This document shows, one piece after another, positions 1 to 10,850 of a DNA stretch of 64,000 nucleotides; positions within the stretch are counted from its first letter, which is position 1; each line of letters starts with the position of its first letter. A program made the translations under genes and the position numbers. The DNA comes from Manduca sexta (taxonomy: Eukaryota; Arthropoda; Insecta; Lepidoptera; Sphingidae), in contig NC_051121.1 of assembly GCF_014839805.1 (NCBI RefSeq), forward strand, positions 231,116-295,115. The letters are read 5' to 3'. The notes below the pieces were generated by a model that was given only the letters and a program-made list of their open reading frames with translations, was not told the DNA's origin and made no database searches.

Positions 1-1936
1 TACTGAACATAAATTTAAGAGTCAAGAAATCTTAATTTCAAAATTCTATTATTGATTTGTTAAACTTTAGAAAACGAAATATATTTTTCCTTATTCTCAG
101 GAATAAGCTCAATATCACCTTCATCAAAATTAAGACCATGCACTATAAAATGAACATCATAATTACCTAAATTATGAAAAAATACTGGAGCAAAATTAGG
201 TGCTTTGTATTTCTTTGAGCACAATGCATGAGCAACTCCTTCATAAGCACCAGTGTGGAAATTATATGATATTGTAGTATCTCCGTTTAATTTGTTGCTA
301 CAAAAATAACATGACTCACTTTGACTAATATTTATTTTATCTTCATCCTTTAATGGTAACGGAGATTTAACAAAAGTATTTTTATTACAAATATTTGCTA
401 AATCTTTTTTAATTAATTGCATAAATTTTAGTGCGCAATCCTTTCCGGTATACGATCTATATACTGAAAAATTGTCATTATAAGAACATGCGATATAATA
501 ACCAAAACTATATATACATTTCGTGTTTTTGAACATTAGCAGTTGATGATTAATTTGGGTTATTAAAACAGCCCTCTATTGGATTTAAGAATGCTTCAAA
601 GTCAGCATATATTACAAATGGTACTCTTAATTTACGTTCAAAGTTATTGAATGAAATTTGGTTTGATGGGATTGATTCATTAAACCAGTTTCTTTTTCTA
701 TCGTTTTCCGATGGCAAACTTGTGCACACGTTAAATCAGTCATTTTCTTGGTGACGTTTTAAATTATCTAATGATGTAAATTTAAATAAACAACCGTCAC
801 AAATATGAACTGCATGTTCAGAGGTTGATAATTGTTTAGATAAAAATCTCGAGAGGTTTTTGATAAAACAATAATGACCTTTGGTACCTTGAGATATGTA
901 TAATAAGTTTAAATGAGTCGTTTTTCTATATTTCGTGAAATGTAATGGTCCTACAATTTTATTAGGTTTGTTTAATGAATCATTATTCAATCCGAAAACA
1001 TTAATACTCATATTATTCAATTTCTCAAACTTATGAATGTCATTAATCTTAACAGGAAACGAGAGATTATCAAAATTTAACTTGTTAATATGTGTTATAT
1101 AAGATGATACCTTGTTGGAGCTATGAATAGCTGGTTAGAATCCTGGCAATACTGCCCAACGGAAGCATTCATGATCATAATGATTTAAACATTAATAACA
1201 GCTTTTTTATATTTTATATCTAATGGCAAATCTATATATGAAGATCCACGTAATGGGTTAAATTTGTTAACATTTATGTCCAAGTGATTTATTTTAACTA
1301 AACTCCATCCACTACCCTTTTTTTCAAAATTTGTCATTTTGTTAGTTATTTCGGTAAATATTGATGTGATAATAATGTCTTTATCATCCCCTTGACAAAA
1401 AAGATAATTAGATATCTGGAAGTCAAAAGTATTGCGTAGATTTTTTGTTTCTTGTATAAAGTTAGCATTGAGAATAAAATTAACTTTTACAACAGAGTGT
1501 TCAAGGATAAATCGTTCTAGTAGTTTATACATAACGCTTGTAATATTTTTCAAAAATAATTCGGGTGTTTCAAACAAATGGTCTGAAATGAAATTAGATT
1601 TCACTCTGTATGTAACAAGTCTATTACCGAAAGCACTATCAATCAATTAAACATTAGGAAAATCATTATCGCTTCTGATTACATTATTTTTATGTGTATT
1701 GCTCTTTACGTGGTTGGTCAGATATTTTTTAACACATGTACTTGACATTGAGGACATTCAATTTTATCATCAAATTCTGTACATACAGTATTTTTTATTG
1801 ATGATGATAATGTCAATGGGGCTACAAGGTGAAGCTTTTTCTTCCTCTTTATTTCCTCTTCACTCAGTAACGTCGACGCTGATCTCTTCCTGCGGCCATC
1901 TCCTTTCTGAATGACAAAGAAAATGATTAATAACAT
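1..1936 (-). pseudogene. Polinton/Maverick-type DNA polymerase B, N-terminal part
   Basis: This is the 5' part of a protein-primed family B DNA polymerase (DNA_pol_B_2 type) that runs off the left edge. Open segments in order on the minus strand are 1936-1718 (basic stretch, then a CPQC zinc-finger start), 1646-1185 (N-terminal region of Polinton polymerases), 1020-736 (a C2H2-like finger, CDGC...H) and 536-60. The exonuclease motif FVIYADFEA is readable near 600-630, and HNLGNYDVHF near 150-170 fits the second exonuclease motif. The polymerase palm lies outside the window. Several stops and frameshifts separate the segments, so this copy is dead. Such polymerases replicate Polintons or related adintoviruses; the two cannot be told apart without capsid genes. 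Family call is from motif recognition. Confidence 0.75.
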
Positions 1937-2053
1937 TATTAACTAAAAAAAAAATTGCAATTGATCTAATATCTAAATACTAACATTTTTCTTATTCACA
2001 TTGTGAACAATATGCTTGCATGGGTAATACACCATCGTCTTCATCTGATTCAG

Positions 2054-2553
2054 TTACATTTCTATTTTATGTCCATTACATGGAGTGTAATAGGGAGAAA
2101 TATCAGGGTCTCTTAGCATTGACTCTGGTAAAACATTTTGTATATACCAAAACCTTATAAAATGATTATATTTTTGTAAAATAATATTTTTGCTAAAACC
2201 CGCAATCTCACTCTGGGATAAACTACAAATATCAAGCGAGCGGTACATTTTCATTGTACTCCAATGTTAAAAATATAAACGGAAGAAACACGTGAAATGA
2301 TTGTGAAAGACGTCCCAACCATTATACATACTTGGAATGTATCCCGTCTTCATGGATTTTCAAAACATGTTACAACTAGTATTAACATAATAAAAAAAAT
2401 ATTGTACTCACGTTTTGACTTGTGTTTGATCCATTTTATCACAGAGCTCGTAAAGTTCTTCGTCATATTGCGATGACATCAGTTCCATTGATTCGATGTG
2501 TTCGACAAGTTCGACGAGTTCCATGTTGTATAAATCACAGCTCAATGCATCCA
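2054..2553 (-). pseudogene. Possible upstream exons of the Polinton-type gene
   Basis: A short ORF of 48 codons begins with ATG at 2553, is rich in Glu and Leu, and ends at about 2411 next to a GTGAGT splice-donor-like sequence. A second open segment lies at 2254-2054 and is followed near 2000-2050 by an acidic stretch ending in CSQC. Spacing and strand fit 5' exons leading into the polymerase fragment at 1936. I recognise no domain. It could instead be a separate small Polinton gene or chance. Confidence 0.3.
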
Positions 2554-2559
2554 TGATGA

Positions 2560-3017
2560 GAAATGACTTAGTAATGTGTAGTTTAGAAAATAAGTTCAGA
2601 CCTTATAAATACTACCTAAACAATTTACTTTACAACTCTCTTAAATGGTTATGAAAAAAAGTATTCAATTAGTTCCAAACATGTTTTGACGGTTCCCAAT
2701 TACTTTACAATCGTAAGCTGGACTTGACTTGACAAATTTAATATGAAGAATCATAAGTATTTACAATAATTATACTTAGCACTAGCACAAAGAGTTTAAA
2801 ATGCAAATAGATGAGTAACTTAAAACACTGTTTTTACAATACAATCTAAATTATTAAAATATTTAAGTATAGCAATCGCAAAAAATACAATGATTGGTTT
2901 CTTAGAACAAAGTATAATATCTAAATGAAATCAATTTTTTTTTTCATACAAAGAACATTTCAAAGTTGTTAAGTTATAAAAAAGTAAAAGCACTGGCACT
3001 ACACACTGACACTTTTT
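2560..3017. other. AT-rich spacer, no gene seen
   Basis: No open frame with recognisable content, no repeat and no convincing terminal inverted repeat is visible here. It separates the polymerase remnant from the next unknown coding remnant. Confidence 0.6.
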
Positions 3018-3480
3018 TCATTTGTCTGTATCTATTGTATATTTCACACAATCGTTCTTACTAGCCAACTGATTAGTAATATTGTATATGGTATCCTTTA
3101 CGGTTTGCAAGTTCTTATCGCAGTCAGTTTCTGCGTAATATTTAACTCGCACTTCAGCGTGTTTGCACTGTTCCATCGTTGCAATATTTTTTATTTCATT
3201 AACGTCGTAAATTTCAATTTTAATCTGGTGTGATGCATGGTGTGCCGTCATCGCTGGTAGATTTGATGTACGAAATGCCGCCACCACTCGTCGATCGACC
3301 AACACTGGATTACTTTTTCTTCTTTGGTTTTTCGAAAAAGTCATCGATGTTGTTAAATTCATTTGACCTTTTATTGGCTATGATCGCCTTTTTGAATTTG
3401 GCTGCGAGGGTCCCTTCTTCGTCACTAGGTCCGTCGTTTTCATCAGCGTAATAATAACTCTTGAAAGTATTTTCAGAAAA
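3018..3480 (-). pseudogene. Unrecognised coding remnant (two frames)
   Basis: Two overlapping minus-strand frames (3480-3310 and 3362-3018) read as one continuous protein if a frameshift in the lysine codons near 3310-3330 is allowed. The first part is acidic and then lysine-rich (ends EKPKKKK); the second has no motif I know and ends at a stop at 3018. It abuts the broken RNase H end of the gypsy element at about 3481, so it is probably older DNA into which that element was inserted or joined. It may be part of the neighbouring Polinton, but this is a guess from position only. Confidence 0.35.
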
Positions 3481-4733
3481 CTGTAATAAAAATGTATGTG
3501 TATATTGTAAACTTTTTTCCATAAAGATAAGGTCTAAAATATTTTATTGCCCATACTATGCCTAATAATTCTTTTTCTATCGTAGAGTATCTTTGCTCTG
3601 TGTCCGATAGTGTACGTGAAGCGTACGCTACTGGTTTGTCAGTGCCAATGTCACCTTGTGATAATACTGCGCCTAAAGCTACGTCTGAAGCATCTGTTGT
3701 TAAAATAAATGGTTTACTGAAGTCTGGGTATTGCAAAATTAGTGCATTAATTAAAACTTCCTTACATATCTCAAATGCTTGCGTATATTCTGCTGTTAGT
3801 TTAATCTTACTTCCTTTTTTAAGACATGTTGTTAAAGGTTTTGTCAGTTTTGCGAAATCTTGTATGAATTTTCTATAATAACCTACTAGGCCTAGGAATG
3901 ATTTGATTTCTTTCTGCGTTTTAGGTACTGGGAATTTCTTGACTGCTGCTATTTTATCTTCGTTTGGTAGAAGACCTTTATCGGTAAGGATGTGACCTAA
4001 AAACATTACTTACTTTTGCAAGAATTCTGATTTGTTTAAATGTATTTTTAAATTATGCGTATCGGAATCTTTTGAATACTTGTTTACATTTATCGAGATG
4101 TTCTTGTAGCGATGTTGAGTATATGATTATGTCGGCTAAATATGTTAATACGTTATCTATTCCACGTAATACTGAGTCCAATAATCTTTGAAATGTGTTG
4201 GGTGCGTTTTTAAACCGAAGGGCATTCTGAGAAATTCATAGTGTCCTCGTTCGATGGTGAAAGCTGTTTTTCCACGTCTTTTGGGTGCATTTCTACTTGA
4301 TGGTAGCCTGATGCAAGATCAAGAGTTGTGAAATACTGTGCAGGTCCAAGTTTATCTAGGATGTCGTCTATGTTTGGTAATGGATATTTGTCTTCTATTG
4401 TTTCGTCGTTTAGTTTCTTATAATCTATTACCAACCTATACTTTAGTTCTCCGGTGTTATCAATTTTTTTGGTACTAAGTGTACTGGACATGACCACGGG
4501 GAGTTGCTTTCTCGAATAAAGTTTTGTTCTAGTAGTTTATTAATTTGTCTTTTGATTTCCTCTTTTTGTTTAGGTGCCTGTCTATAATTACGAACAAAAA
4601 TTGCTTTATCATCTAATAATCTGAGTTTATGTTTGATTTCGTGTGTAAAAGTTAGGGGTATATCCTCATAGTGAAAAATGTCTCTATAACTGTAACATAA
4701 TTTTCTGATTTCGCGGTTTTCTTCAGGGTTCAT
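3481..4733 (-). pseudogene. Gypsy reverse transcriptase and partial RNase H
   Basis: Segments at 4733-4443, 4497-4210 and 4006-3481 together cover RT fingers and palm and the start of RNase H. LDLASGYHQVEM is the first catalytic aspartate region. RNase H is marked by [16 protein letters not shown]. Between 4210 and 4006 the frame is broken, and the active-site box reads YLAD rather than the usual YLDD at about 4128-4140, which would inactivate it. The protein ends prematurely at about 3481 within RNase H. Confidence 0.85.
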
Positions 4734-4786
4734 AGGATCAGTTCTTATACTGTTTTAAGTTATTTTTTAAAATTTGGTCTGTTTTG

Positions 4787-5500
4787 TTATCCGCGATGTT
4801 TTGTCTGCTTATGAATTTTACTCGCTTTTACTTCTTTCTTTTTTGAGAAATCTAAATATTGTAAATTTATATGACAGCTGTTTTTAAACTGTATTTCTTT
4901 TTCCATGGGATTAATAACTGTTGTTAAAACGTTACCGTTTTTCAATAAAACTACGGATGCTGGAAATATCAAACCGTTTTTCTCGGCTAGATAGTAATCT
5001 CCTTCACTGTAATTACAGAGTAGGTTTACCACTTGCTCAGATTTGGCTGAAATATTACTATATGTTTTTATGTCGTCTCTTATAGGTATGTTTGCATGAT
5101 CCGTTCTTAAGATCATGTTCTTTATGTCTATTCTGGAATTTAGTGGAACCAATAGATCTAGTCCTAACAATCCGGCGAAATCTGGGTCGAAGTTAAAAAT
5201 TAGAAATTTATGTGTGATGTCCTGATTAAACAGTCTTTCTAGTAATTTAATGTATGCTACTTGTTTGTGTTTAGATGTTCCATGTGCTGTTTTAATATAG
5301 TGTAACTCGTTTTTAATTCTGCATTGTATTTGTTTCTTGCGATCTAAAATTTTTGGGGAAATTAGTGACTGAGATGCTCCTGTATCTATCAGAAGTCTGC
5401 CACCTAGTTCACCAATATAAATGTATGGAAGGCGGTTATAGTTTTTAAGATCATTCATATATACTATATTTCTATTTCGTCTAATAAGTCCACGAGACAA
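4787..5500 (-). pseudogene. Gypsy aspartic protease and linker
   Basis: The 237-codon frame contains LLIDTGASQSLI near its start, the active-site motif of retropepsins (DTGAS), and LLGLDLL about 75 residues later, matching the conserved second protease motif. The remainder is the linker towards reverse transcriptase. It lies between gag and RT in normal gypsy order and ends at a stop at 4787, so the polyprotein is interrupted here. Confidence 0.75.
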
Positions 5501-5570
5501 TTTTCGTCTTCAGCTTCCTCGGATGGGTTTTCATCGTTTTCACCCTCGGAAACGTACTTATCGTCGTTAT

Positions 5571-6309
5571 CTACCTGACTATCTGATTGGAAGTAAATCT
5601 TCTTTTGATGGGTGTCTGTAGCGTCTGACTGCGATTTCTTTTGATACGCGTCTTTTTTATTGAATGGCGTGAATTTCTGCGGTTTATTATTATTGTTATT
5701 ATTTGATTGTTTATGCCCGATTTACTTTGCTGATTGCGTCTAGTTCTGAGCTTAAGTTCTTCTTGTTTTACAATTGTTATGGCTTGTTCCAAATTCTCAG
5801 CATGTTTTTGTTTTATTAAAGTTGCTGTGATTGGATTGAGTTTATCCAAGAATGTCTAATGCCATTTGTTCATAATACACACTACTACTGGGTTCGCATG
5901 ATATTAGTGTACTCATTAGTATTTTGATTTTGTCACCGAATATATCTAACGAACTATTGTCCCTAGTGATGTTCATGAGTTCTTGGACTAATTGAATTTC
6001 TGTGCGAAATTCGCCAAATTTCTTGGAAAGGATCCTTTTGATATCTTCCCAAGTTTTAGAGCCTGGGCTCTCTGACAGAGCTTCAACAGCTTTACCTGAA
6101 AGCTTATTTCTAATCAAACATGCCATTATGTAATCGTTTCTGTTTGCGATAAGATCTAGTGCATTCTCTACACCTTCGATGTAATATGCTAATGTTCTTT
6201 TGTTACCATCGTATGCTGGTAATAATTTGGCCAGAGTACCATACTCTATAGGAGTTGGTTTTGTATCTGCCATGTGTTTTTCATCATGTAGACTCTTGTC
6301 GTTGGCCAT
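5571..6309 (-). pseudogene. Gypsy gag
   Basis: Gag starts at ATG 6309 and runs 155 codons to about 5842, continuing in another frame over 5849-5571. The first part has the character of insect gypsy capsid proteins (many aromatic and acidic residues, a capsid-like segment with SKKFGEFRTEIQ). The second part is basic and Asn/Arg-rich, consistent with a nucleocapsid-like tail, and has no zinc knuckle. A frameshift near 5845 separates them. It would form the intracellular particle that packages the RNA. Confidence 0.7.
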
Positions 6310-6652
6310 GTTAAACTAACTAAACAAAATATCTAACGCTGATTAAAAAAGTTTATAATATCGTTTTAGATATTAGAATTTGCCCTTAACACTAAAAATA
6401 CAACAAGTTGCACATATGTTAGTTTGGAGGATAGTGAGGGAAAATCTCGGGAGTAACAGAGCCTATGCTTACCCCAGGAGCATTGCCGATGAGAGGCTTG
6501 AGTCTTTGGTGAACCTGGTCGTCTTGCTAGAGCTTCGCTTTTCCGCTGCTGCTTGCTGCTGCAACTGCCACTGCTGCGCCCGCTGTAGATTTCTGAGCTC
6601 GCGGCACGGACACGTCGTACAAAGTACTTATTCGAGCCGAATCTTCGCGAGA

Positions 6653-6667
6653 TACCGACTGCGCCAG
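6653..6667 (-). promoter_or_regulatory. Primer-binding site
   Basis: The minus strand reads TGGCGCAGTCGGTA immediately after the LTR end. This resembles primer-binding sites complementary to the 3' end of a serine tRNA used by several insect gypsy elements. The tRNA identity is from memory of the pattern, not a match I could compute. Confidence 0.65.
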
Positions 6668-6934
6668 TTAGGAGGTGGGCGACGGCAGGAGGGTTTTTAA
6701 AAAGACAAGTGCTCAGCTTGACAAACTGATACAGACTTATCTCATATTTATTTCCTTTATATATTTATTACATGACAAAGGGTTTCTTAGAATCTAGTTT
6801 ACAATGCGATAATATAATATACATAATGATGGCAATATCCTTGCCTTAATTACGGAAGATAACCTTAATAGGTTATCGTAATGTCTCATAACACTTAGGT
6901 TACGTGAGAAAACTAGTGTTACTGTGACATAACT
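6666..6934 (-). repeat. 5' LTR of the gypsy element
   Basis: The 269-bp segment starts AGTTA and ends TAACT on the minus strand. It carries a TATATAAAGG box at about 6755-6765 and a TCAGTTTG initiator-like motif about 25 bases downstream, as expected for an LTR promoter. It is directly followed by a primer-binding site. There is no second LTR to compare, so the exact ends are inferred from the AGTTA/TAACT termini. Confidence 0.7.
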
Positions 6935-6962
6935 AGCGTTAGGCGCTTCGTTCTGGTGCTTC

Positions 6963-7648
6963 CTATAGAAAAAGGATAGCCTGACTTTTGGTGGGGTTGA
7001 TAGTGATGCGCCATTTGCGAAACCACTCGCCGAGCTGGTCGGTGGCGGCCTGCAAAGTGCGCACCGCTAGTTCTGGGTCTCTACGTGAAGCGTAGAGCGC
7101 CGTGTCGTCCGCGAAGAGCGCCAGATGGGCGTCTTTAAATCTAGGAATATCGCTAGTATACAGCGAGAAGAGAAAGGGTGATAGCGCGGAGCCTTGCGGG
7201 ACTCCGGCCGAGATCGTATGACGTGTGGAAAGGGTACCCTCGACGCGATATTGGAACCGCGATTCGACAAAAATTCTCGTATGATGTGCACGATCTGTGT
7301 GGGCACGTTGAGAGTGTTCAGCTTGTACAAAAAGCCGTTGTGCCACACTTTGTCGAATGCTTTCTCAACATCAAAGAACTTAGGAATAGACATGCTCCGT
7401 GATGCGGAGTATCAGATGCACGCAACTGTGCCTATTACGAAAGCTAAACTGCTCCAGAGGGAGCAGATTGTGGGAGTGAGCTACTATTTTGAGACGGTCG
7501 AGGACGATCCGCTCATAAAGTTTCCCTATTGTGCTAAGAAGACTAATCGGCCAATAAGAGGCCGGTTCTGATGCGGGTTTACCCGGCTTGTGAATACCTA
7601 TCACGACTGCCTCTTTCCAGGCCTCAGGAAAATAGCAGTTCTGGAATG
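6963..7648 (-). pseudogene. Jockey-type ORF2 reverse transcriptase fragment
   Basis: Three overlapping frames (7604-7380, 7393-7067, 7346-6963) give successive LINE RT motifs: HKPGKPASEPASYWPISLL, then FDVEKAFDKVWH, then AGVPQGSALSPFLFSLY, and FADDTALYA with the catalytic aspartate pair. It ends in the thumb region (INPTKSQAILF) and is truncated at the gypsy LTR. At least two frameshifts separate the motifs. The upstream apurinic-type endonuclease is absent. Confidence 0.88.
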
Positions 7649-7694
7649 CTGAAATGAAATGAAATGAAATGAAGTTTGGAGAAGCCTTTACGGA

Positions 7695-9317
7695 GAGAAA
7701 GTAGAATCCAAGGCGTTATAAATCTCAGTGAGGATGACTGGATCCGAATGTCCCAGAGCCCTCATTCTACTCGCGCAGTCGTTAATTAGGGCGTGTAATT
7801 GGATGATCTCTGGAGAAGGCGAGTTGAGGCGAGGAAGCCGTGCCACTAGACGCCGGAGTCGCCGCCACCTGAGGTTTGGAGGGGACGGGAGCCTTCGACT
7901 GGGCTACCCTGGAAGAGTTAGTCTTGGAGGTCGAGGGCGTTGGGACGGGAGCAGGAACGGAGCCGCAACTGCTGTGGTGGCCGGAGTGGCGGGAGATCCT
8001 CCGGGACAACGCGAGTCGGCGCGTACCGCGGTGGGAAACCACGGATTACGCACCAGGGTAGGGGCCAAGACGAATTTCTCAGCCTGAGGGGCCTGGTTGG
8101 TTCTATGAGCCCTAACTTGGGGCTTGTACTTAGCTGGATGGCCAGATTGCCGGCAATTGGTGCAGGAAGGCGGCTCCGCACACTGGGTCCTGTATTTGGG
8201 ACGCGGGCACTCGGACGTGCCGTGCTCGCCGAGGCACTTGACGCACCTGGCGGGAAGGCGACAGCCACGCGAATTGTGACCGTATTTTTGGCAGTTGTGA
8301 CACTGCCCTATCTGGTTTTTCTTGTGCTGAGTCTTAACGGTGAAGCCGCCGAGACCCGAGATATCGCGTATCTCGTATAATGACTTGACGTCATCTGGGA
8401 AACCTAGGACTACCAGGACCATCTCATATTGAGTGCGTGGTCGTGACGCGCGGGATTAGTGGGGCATCCGGTGCACCTCTAGGACTGCAATGCCCTTGGC
8501 CTGAAGGCCTTGTTGGACCTCTACGGCCGACATTTGGGTAGGTATGCCTCGGATGACATACCTGTAACGGCGCTCGTCCGGGAGCGCAAAAATATAGTAA
8601 TGATAGGCTTTGCTATCGAGATAAGTACTTGGTTAGCGCCCGCTGGTCGTTGATAGACCCGGGCTGGAGGGACAGCAGTTTGTGGCTACTGTTCCACGAG
8701 TTGGTTGGGATGATGATGCGCTCGTTGGTTAGCGCATCAAAGAGTGTTTGAAAGGGGTTAACCCTTGGGGGAGCTGTAGGTTAACCCTCGGTGGCTTTTT
8801 AGGCCCCTTGGGTTGGGATTTCGACGGTGGCGACGACTTCGTCGAGGTGGCGGGCTTGGAGGCCGCGGGTTTGGTTTTGGGCGCGGAAGGCGCAGAAGGC
8901 GCTTGGGAGGCAGGGGCGTTCGAGCTCTGCTTCTCCCTTTGCCCGCTCCCCACGGTCGTGAAGCCGTCGTCGTCGGGCTCCGACGACGCGGCCCCAGACT
9001 GCGATTCGCTGGAGTCGGGAAAAATGGAGCGCTTGTACGCGTAGTTGCGGTGAACCTGGGTCTGAGTCCATGGCGAGGTCGAACACGCCAGTGCTGGCCG
9101 GGCTCTCGGACGGATTAGATTCGTCCGAGAACCCGGGTAACTCCGGTGAGGCCGGCTCCGCCTCGGGCTCATCGGCTACCGTCAATGAGTGGACGATTGA
9201 TCGGAATGAAGGGTCGTCCTTAATATACCCAGCGAGGGTTGTCAGCAAAGCGTGTTTCGCTTTGCCGATATCCACCGCCGGGGACTCGTCAATGGCCATA
9301 GCCCTAGTCTCCGCCAT
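7695..9317 (-). pseudogene. Jockey-type ORF1 (Gag-like, zinc-knuckle protein)
   Basis: ORF1 likely starts at the ATG at 9317. It has an acidic N-terminus, a Pro/Ser/Lys-rich linker (about 9020-8750), an RRM-like PRE_C2HC region (IRGIPTQMSAVEV near 8540) and three CCHC zinc knuckles (CHNCQKYGHNSRGC, CVKCLGEHGTSEC, CTNCRQSGH) at about 8310-8160. This order is typical of Jockey-clade ORF1 proteins, which bind the element RNA. Frameshifts near 9060, 8730 and 8420 break it. The C-terminal part is Ala/Pro/Ser-rich. Confidence 0.8.
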
Positions 9318-9348
9318 AGTGGGCGCGTCCGGGCCTAGGAGCATTTAC

Positions 9349-9609
9349 AGTTAAATAATATCGTGGGGCCACGAGTGGGATCGGGACCCGGGTGCGTTCC
9401 GCCTGGGAAAGAACCCGGACTGTGGCTTGGTTAGAGCCGCGTATTTATACATTGATATTGTTTACAAACAAGTAGAGGTGGGGTATTGGTGGCGTCACCA
9501 ATACAAAGGACCAATAAATGATTCACACTAAATGTGTCATACTACACCTTATGATCCATTGTTCAATGTACTCGCTACTGTAGGATAAAGGGTAGTAGGG
9601 CACTTAACT
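9349..9609 (-). repeat. 3' LTR of the errantivirus-like provirus
   Basis: On the minus strand a purine-rich tract (GAGAAGGGAAG) at about 9620-9610 is followed by AGTTAAGTG, and a TTTAACT terminus occurs 261 bases on, at 9349. These are the AGTTA...TAACT ends of errantivirus LTRs. A TGTATAAATA box lies inside at about 9440-9455. A 9-bp stem with 4-bp loop (GTATTGGTG/CACCAATAC) sits at about 9491-9512. The LTR differs from the one at 6666-6934. Confidence 0.6.
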
Positions 9610-9624
9610 CTTCCCTTCTCAAGT

Positions 9625-9702
9625 TCAAAATCGTCATCCGAACTTTAAAGATGATGATTTTGATAACATCTTTTTCTGATGTTTACATAACTTAGTTTTA
9701 TA
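9625..9702 (-). pseudogene. Env cytoplasmic-tail end, separated by the Tc/mariner-like insertion
   Basis: About 20 lysine- and serine-rich codons run from the left TA of the Tc/mariner-like insertion to a stop just before the polypurine tract. They follow in frame from the hydrophobic segment at 24583-24620 if the insertion is ignored. The identification rests on position and frame, not on a distinctive motif. Confidence 0.5.
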
Positions 9703-10057
9703 CAGGGTTGATGATACACGAGAGGGGCATTAAATTAAACCACGTATATTATACATGTTCAGTATTAATTCCTAATAGCACAAAAACAGATCGCGTGAAA
9801 AATACAAAAGTATTTTTTTCATACAACTTAAATAACTGATTAATCAAAGGGATATGCAAACACCATTTATAAATATTTATACTGACCTGCGTAACAATCG
9901 CAACGTCGCAAAAATTGTCTTTTGACTTGTTATCTCGCCGCGGGGGGTAGCGGGAGAGTGCAGGGCGCGCGGCGTCGCTCGGGCTAGAGCGTATTTGTTT
10001 ACATTGTATGTAGGTATACGTATGCAAGTAGGTAAAGTAGTATGGACACAACAATAA

Positions 10058-10335
10058 TTACTTAGCACTTATTATTAAAATTTTTAAATTTTCGATATGT
10101 CCGCCATCGTTATTAACACACGAATTATATCGACGAACAATATTGTTTTGATTTTTTCTAATAATGTCACTATTAACGGCTAAACTTTTTAATTTACTAA
10201 ATGCTAAAATAATACGATTTCTTAATTCAATTAATGAGTTAACGTCTGTGGCATACACTACACTTTTAACATATCCCCACAAAAAGAAGTCCATAGGAGT
10301 GAGGTCCGGGGACCGTGGTGGCCATCGAACAGCAG
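10058..10335 (-). pseudogene. Tc/mariner-like transposase, C-terminal third
   Basis: Starting at the insertion site, the minus strand reads VRWPPRSPDLTPMDFFLWG, the hallmark third-acid region of this transposase family, then about 75 residues to a stop at 10058. It matches the point where the fragment at 22446 breaks off. The ATG-initiated frame upstream of 10335 belongs to the inserted Harbinger terminus, not to this gene. Confidence 0.88.
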
Positions 10336-10514
10336 TGCTATTCTCTAACGACACAGCTTTGCGCGCAACGCTGCCGCAGCGTTGTGACGATAGTTTGGAA
10401 TTCACTAAGTTATCAATAGCGACACTAGCGCTTAAGGCTGTGACGGTCGTGAGTTTGAACTACTCAACGGCGGGCAGTTTGACATTCTTCGCAGAATTCG
10501 GTATTCTCTAAAGG

Positions 10515-10683
10515 TCGATTTACATCAAACGAACATAGAGCTAGAGCTAGAACAAGAGCATTCTTTTGTAATCTTTTAGTGTAAACGAAAGCTAGAGGTA
10601 TCGATTTACATCAAACGAACATAGAGCTAGAGCTAGAACAAGAGCATTCTTTCGTAATCTTTTAGTGTAAACAAAAGCTAGAT
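10515..10683 (+). repeat. 86-bp tandem duplication of the Harbinger A terminus
   Basis: The unit beginning TCGATTTACATCAAACGAAC at 10515 recurs at 10601 with few differences (for example TTTTGTAATC against TTTCGTAATC). Each copy contains the terminal repeat and a GAGCTAGAGCTAGAAC subterminal motif. Confidence 0.9.
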
Positions 10684-10850
10684 CGAATGTTCTTTGCTCA
10701 TTCGTCTCAATTCTGTGGTTAGTATTGGTAGTGCTTCGTTTTGTCTGACTCTGACAGCGATATCATTATTGCAAGTGCTGCATTTATTATTTTGTCGCAA
10801 AAAACTCAAAAAATAAAAGAAGGAAGAGACGTTGGTGGGTTACAAATTTA

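Larger units (their letters stand above)
3481..6934 (-). mobile_element. Ty3/gypsy retrotransposon, 3' truncated
   Basis: An LTR retrotransposon reads right to left: 5' LTR (6934-6666), primer-binding site, gag (6309), protease, reverse transcriptase and part of RNase H, where it stops at about 3481. Integrase, any env and the 3' LTR are missing, so no target-site duplication can be tested. The LTR begins AGTTA and ends TAACT, a form typical of errantiviruses and relatives. Gag and pol are broken by frameshifts. Its outer LTR edge abuts the 3'-truncated Jockey-like LINE at 6935. Confidence 0.88.
6935..9348 (-). mobile_element. Jockey-type non-LTR retrotransposon (LINE), deleted
   Basis: On the minus strand an ORF1 with zinc knuckles (from about 9317) is followed by the 3' part of an ORF2 reverse transcriptase (to 6963). 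The endonuclease and N-terminal RT are missing at about 7650-7690, where a GAAAT pentanucleotide is repeated four times. The 3' end is cut off by the gypsy LTR at 6934 and the 5' end abuts an errantivirus LTR at 9349. The block is much more GC-rich than its surroundings, which explains the many spurious open frames on both strands. Confidence 0.8.

Noticed and set aside
6653..6667. A tRNA gene
   Set aside because: Only a short tRNA-complementary stretch next to an LTR; no cloverleaf. The same holds for 39754-39765.
6380..6700. 106-codon plus-strand frame
   Set aside because: It crosses the leader, primer-binding site and LTR edge of the minus-strand gypsy element, so it cannot be an independent gene.
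7728..8380. Several long plus-strand frames in GC-rich DNA
   Set aside because: They are antisense shadows of the Jockey-type ORF1, whose zinc knuckles are clear on the minus strand.
8748..9354. Gly- and Arg-rich plus-strand frames
   Set aside because: They are antisense to the Pro/Ser/Lys-rich linker of the same ORF1.
9749..10054. Minus-strand frames of 101 and 63 codons
   Set aside because: They lie in the 3' non-coding end of the Tc/mariner-like element after the transposase stop and have no motif.
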